NCBI RefSeq assembly: GCF_001412085.1
Contig: NZ_LKEV01000006.1
Coordinates: 1-64,000, forward strand
Reading direction: 5' to 3'
Length of the DNA: 64,000 nt
Source: Corynebacterium lowii
GTDB lineage: Bacteria > Actinomycetota > Actinomycetes > Mycobacteriales > Mycobacteriaceae
The notes beneath the pieces are model-generated. The model was not told the origin of the DNA. It worked only from the letters and a program-made list of their open reading frames with translations, and made no database searches. Numbering within the stretch: position 1 is the stretch's first letter; every line of letters starts with the position of its first letter. The translations under genes and the position numbers were made by a program. This document shows, in pieces, positions 63,302 to 64,000 of this stretch.

Positions 63302-64000
63302 TGCAAGGTCCTCGGCTGGTTATTCAGCCGCTCGCACCCGGTAGCGGTGACCACCACGATGTCCTCGATGCGGGCACCGCACTGGCCGTCTAAGTAAATG
63401 CCCGGCTCCACGGAAAAGGCCATGCCCTCCTCTAACACCAGGTCATTGCCCGCCATGATGAAGGGCTCCTCGTGGGTGGAAAGACCAATGCCGTGCCCGG
63501 TGCGGTGGAAGAAGGCCTCCCCGTAGCCGGCCTCCTCGATGATGGCGCGGGCGGTGGCGTCGATCTGCTCGGCGGTAACACCTGGGCGCACGGCGGCGCA
63601 GGCGGCTTCCTGGGCACGCCGCAGCACCTCGTACATGGCGGGCTCCTCGGTGGGCCCGCCCACGATATAGGTGCGGGTGCAATCCGAGTGGTAGCCCACC
63701 CCATAGGTACCGCCGATGTCTACCACCACCATCTCCCCTCGTTCCAGGACGCGCGGAGAATAAGAATGATGGGGGTTGGCCCCGTGCGGGCCGGACCCCA
63801 CGATGATGAAGTCCACCGCCTCGTGCTCAGCGAGGATCAGCGCGCGCAAATCCTCGGCCACCTCGGCCTCGGTGCGGCCGGGGGCGAGCAGAGCGGGCAC
63901 GCGAGCATGCACGGCGTCGATAGCCTGAGCGGCGGCGCGCAATTGGGTGATCTCGGCGGGGTCCTTGCGCATGAAGAGTTCCTTGAGCGCCGTGGCCGCC
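63298..64000 (-). CDS. pepQ: M24 family metallopeptidase (Xaa-Pro aminopeptidase type), partial
   Basis: The 5' part lies past the window end; the open frame continues to base 64000 (ATALKELFMRKDPAEITQL is the typical linker between the two domains of PepQ/PepP). The C-terminal pita-bread domain has all metal ligands: MVVVDIGGTYGVGYHSDCTR (two Asp), FFHRTGHGIGLSTHEEPF (His), FSVEPGIYL (Glu) and GARIEDIVVV (Glu). It removes residues next to proline. Confidence 0.9.
   Translation of the reverse strand, partial: AATALKELFMRKDPAEITQLRAAAQAIDAVHARVPALLAPGRTEAEVAEDLRALILAEHEAVDFIIVGSGPHGANPHHSYSPRVLERGEMVVVDIGGTYGVGYHSDCTRTYIVGGPTEEPAMYEVLRRAQEAACAAVRPGVTAEQIDATARAIIEEAGYGEAFFHRTGHGIGLSTHEEPFIMAGNDLVLEEGMAFSVEPGIYLDGQCGARIEDIVVVTATGCERLNNQPRTLQ

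Overview
The window is a piece of a Corynebacterium chromosome. The marker genes are OdhI (the FHA inhibitor of 2-oxoglutarate dehydrogenase with its paired-threonine N-terminus), the MerR regulator FtsR next to it, SecA2, the division pair SteA/SteB, RbpA, separate Ppm (polyprenol mannose synthase) and Lnt genes, and a DprE2-like reductase. GC content is high, GTG/TTG starts are common, and several genes look leaderless with a -10 box 6-9 bases before the start codon. I cannot name the species. I see no prophage, insertion sequence or CRISPR array.

Layout. 1-126: the 3' end of a 5S rRNA gene and the terminator of an rRNA operon. 164-17326 (+): a tightly packed core block: TPR protein, HAD phosphatase, a 44-residue protein, tlyA, NAD kinase, recN, steA, steB, pyrG, Nudix hydrolase, xerD, a frameshifted MFS gene, parA-like, scpA, a degenerate rhodanese, scpB, rluB, and a fused cmk-der gene. 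17263-20251: methyltransferase, secreted esterase, frameshifted quinone oxidoreductase, tRNA-Pro(GGG). 20303-25707: a small hydrolase, secA2, odhI, ftsR, a DUF151 protein, and a second MerR gene behind a long palindrome. 25732-36309: mostly minus-strand housekeeping genes (von Willebrand A-like protein, two CNNM/CBS proteins, DEAD helicase, gnd, corA, a serine-type permease). 36380-42219: a TPP riboswitch controlling a ThiD-TenA fusion, ndh, a degenerate cyclopropane synthase homologue, an MHS transporter.

42348-51559 is the most accessory-looking part: a TehA/SLAC1-type channel, an alpha/beta-hydrolase-OsmC fusion, an ACR3/BASS-type exporter, then two paralogous AAA ATPases (45213-46307 minus, 50041-51174 plus). 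The ATPases bracket a TetR-controlled redox cluster of ArsO-like flavin monooxygenase, DJ-1/PfpI protein, TetR and Old Yellow Enzyme. The TetR operator candidate sits on the -35 box of the divergent promoter. Five 9-bp tandem units and a 14-bp perfect palindrome lie upstream of the first ATPase. This is my best candidate for an undescribed functional unit.

51626-53687 holds an amphipathic lipoprotein, a 55-residue membrane protein, YceI, a zinc-finger protein and rbpA. 53688-59040 is an oligopeptide ABC operon (oppB-oppC-oppDF-oppA, minus) whose oppB carries an in-frame UGA where Trp is expected. 59149-64000 (minus) carries ppm, lnt, fxsA, cobK, the DprE2-like reductase and a partial M24 peptidase.

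Three genes are broken by single-base events: two lost G's in G runs and one Trp-to-stop change. Resequencing is needed to tell real decay from read error. All family assignments are from reading motifs; no search was run.
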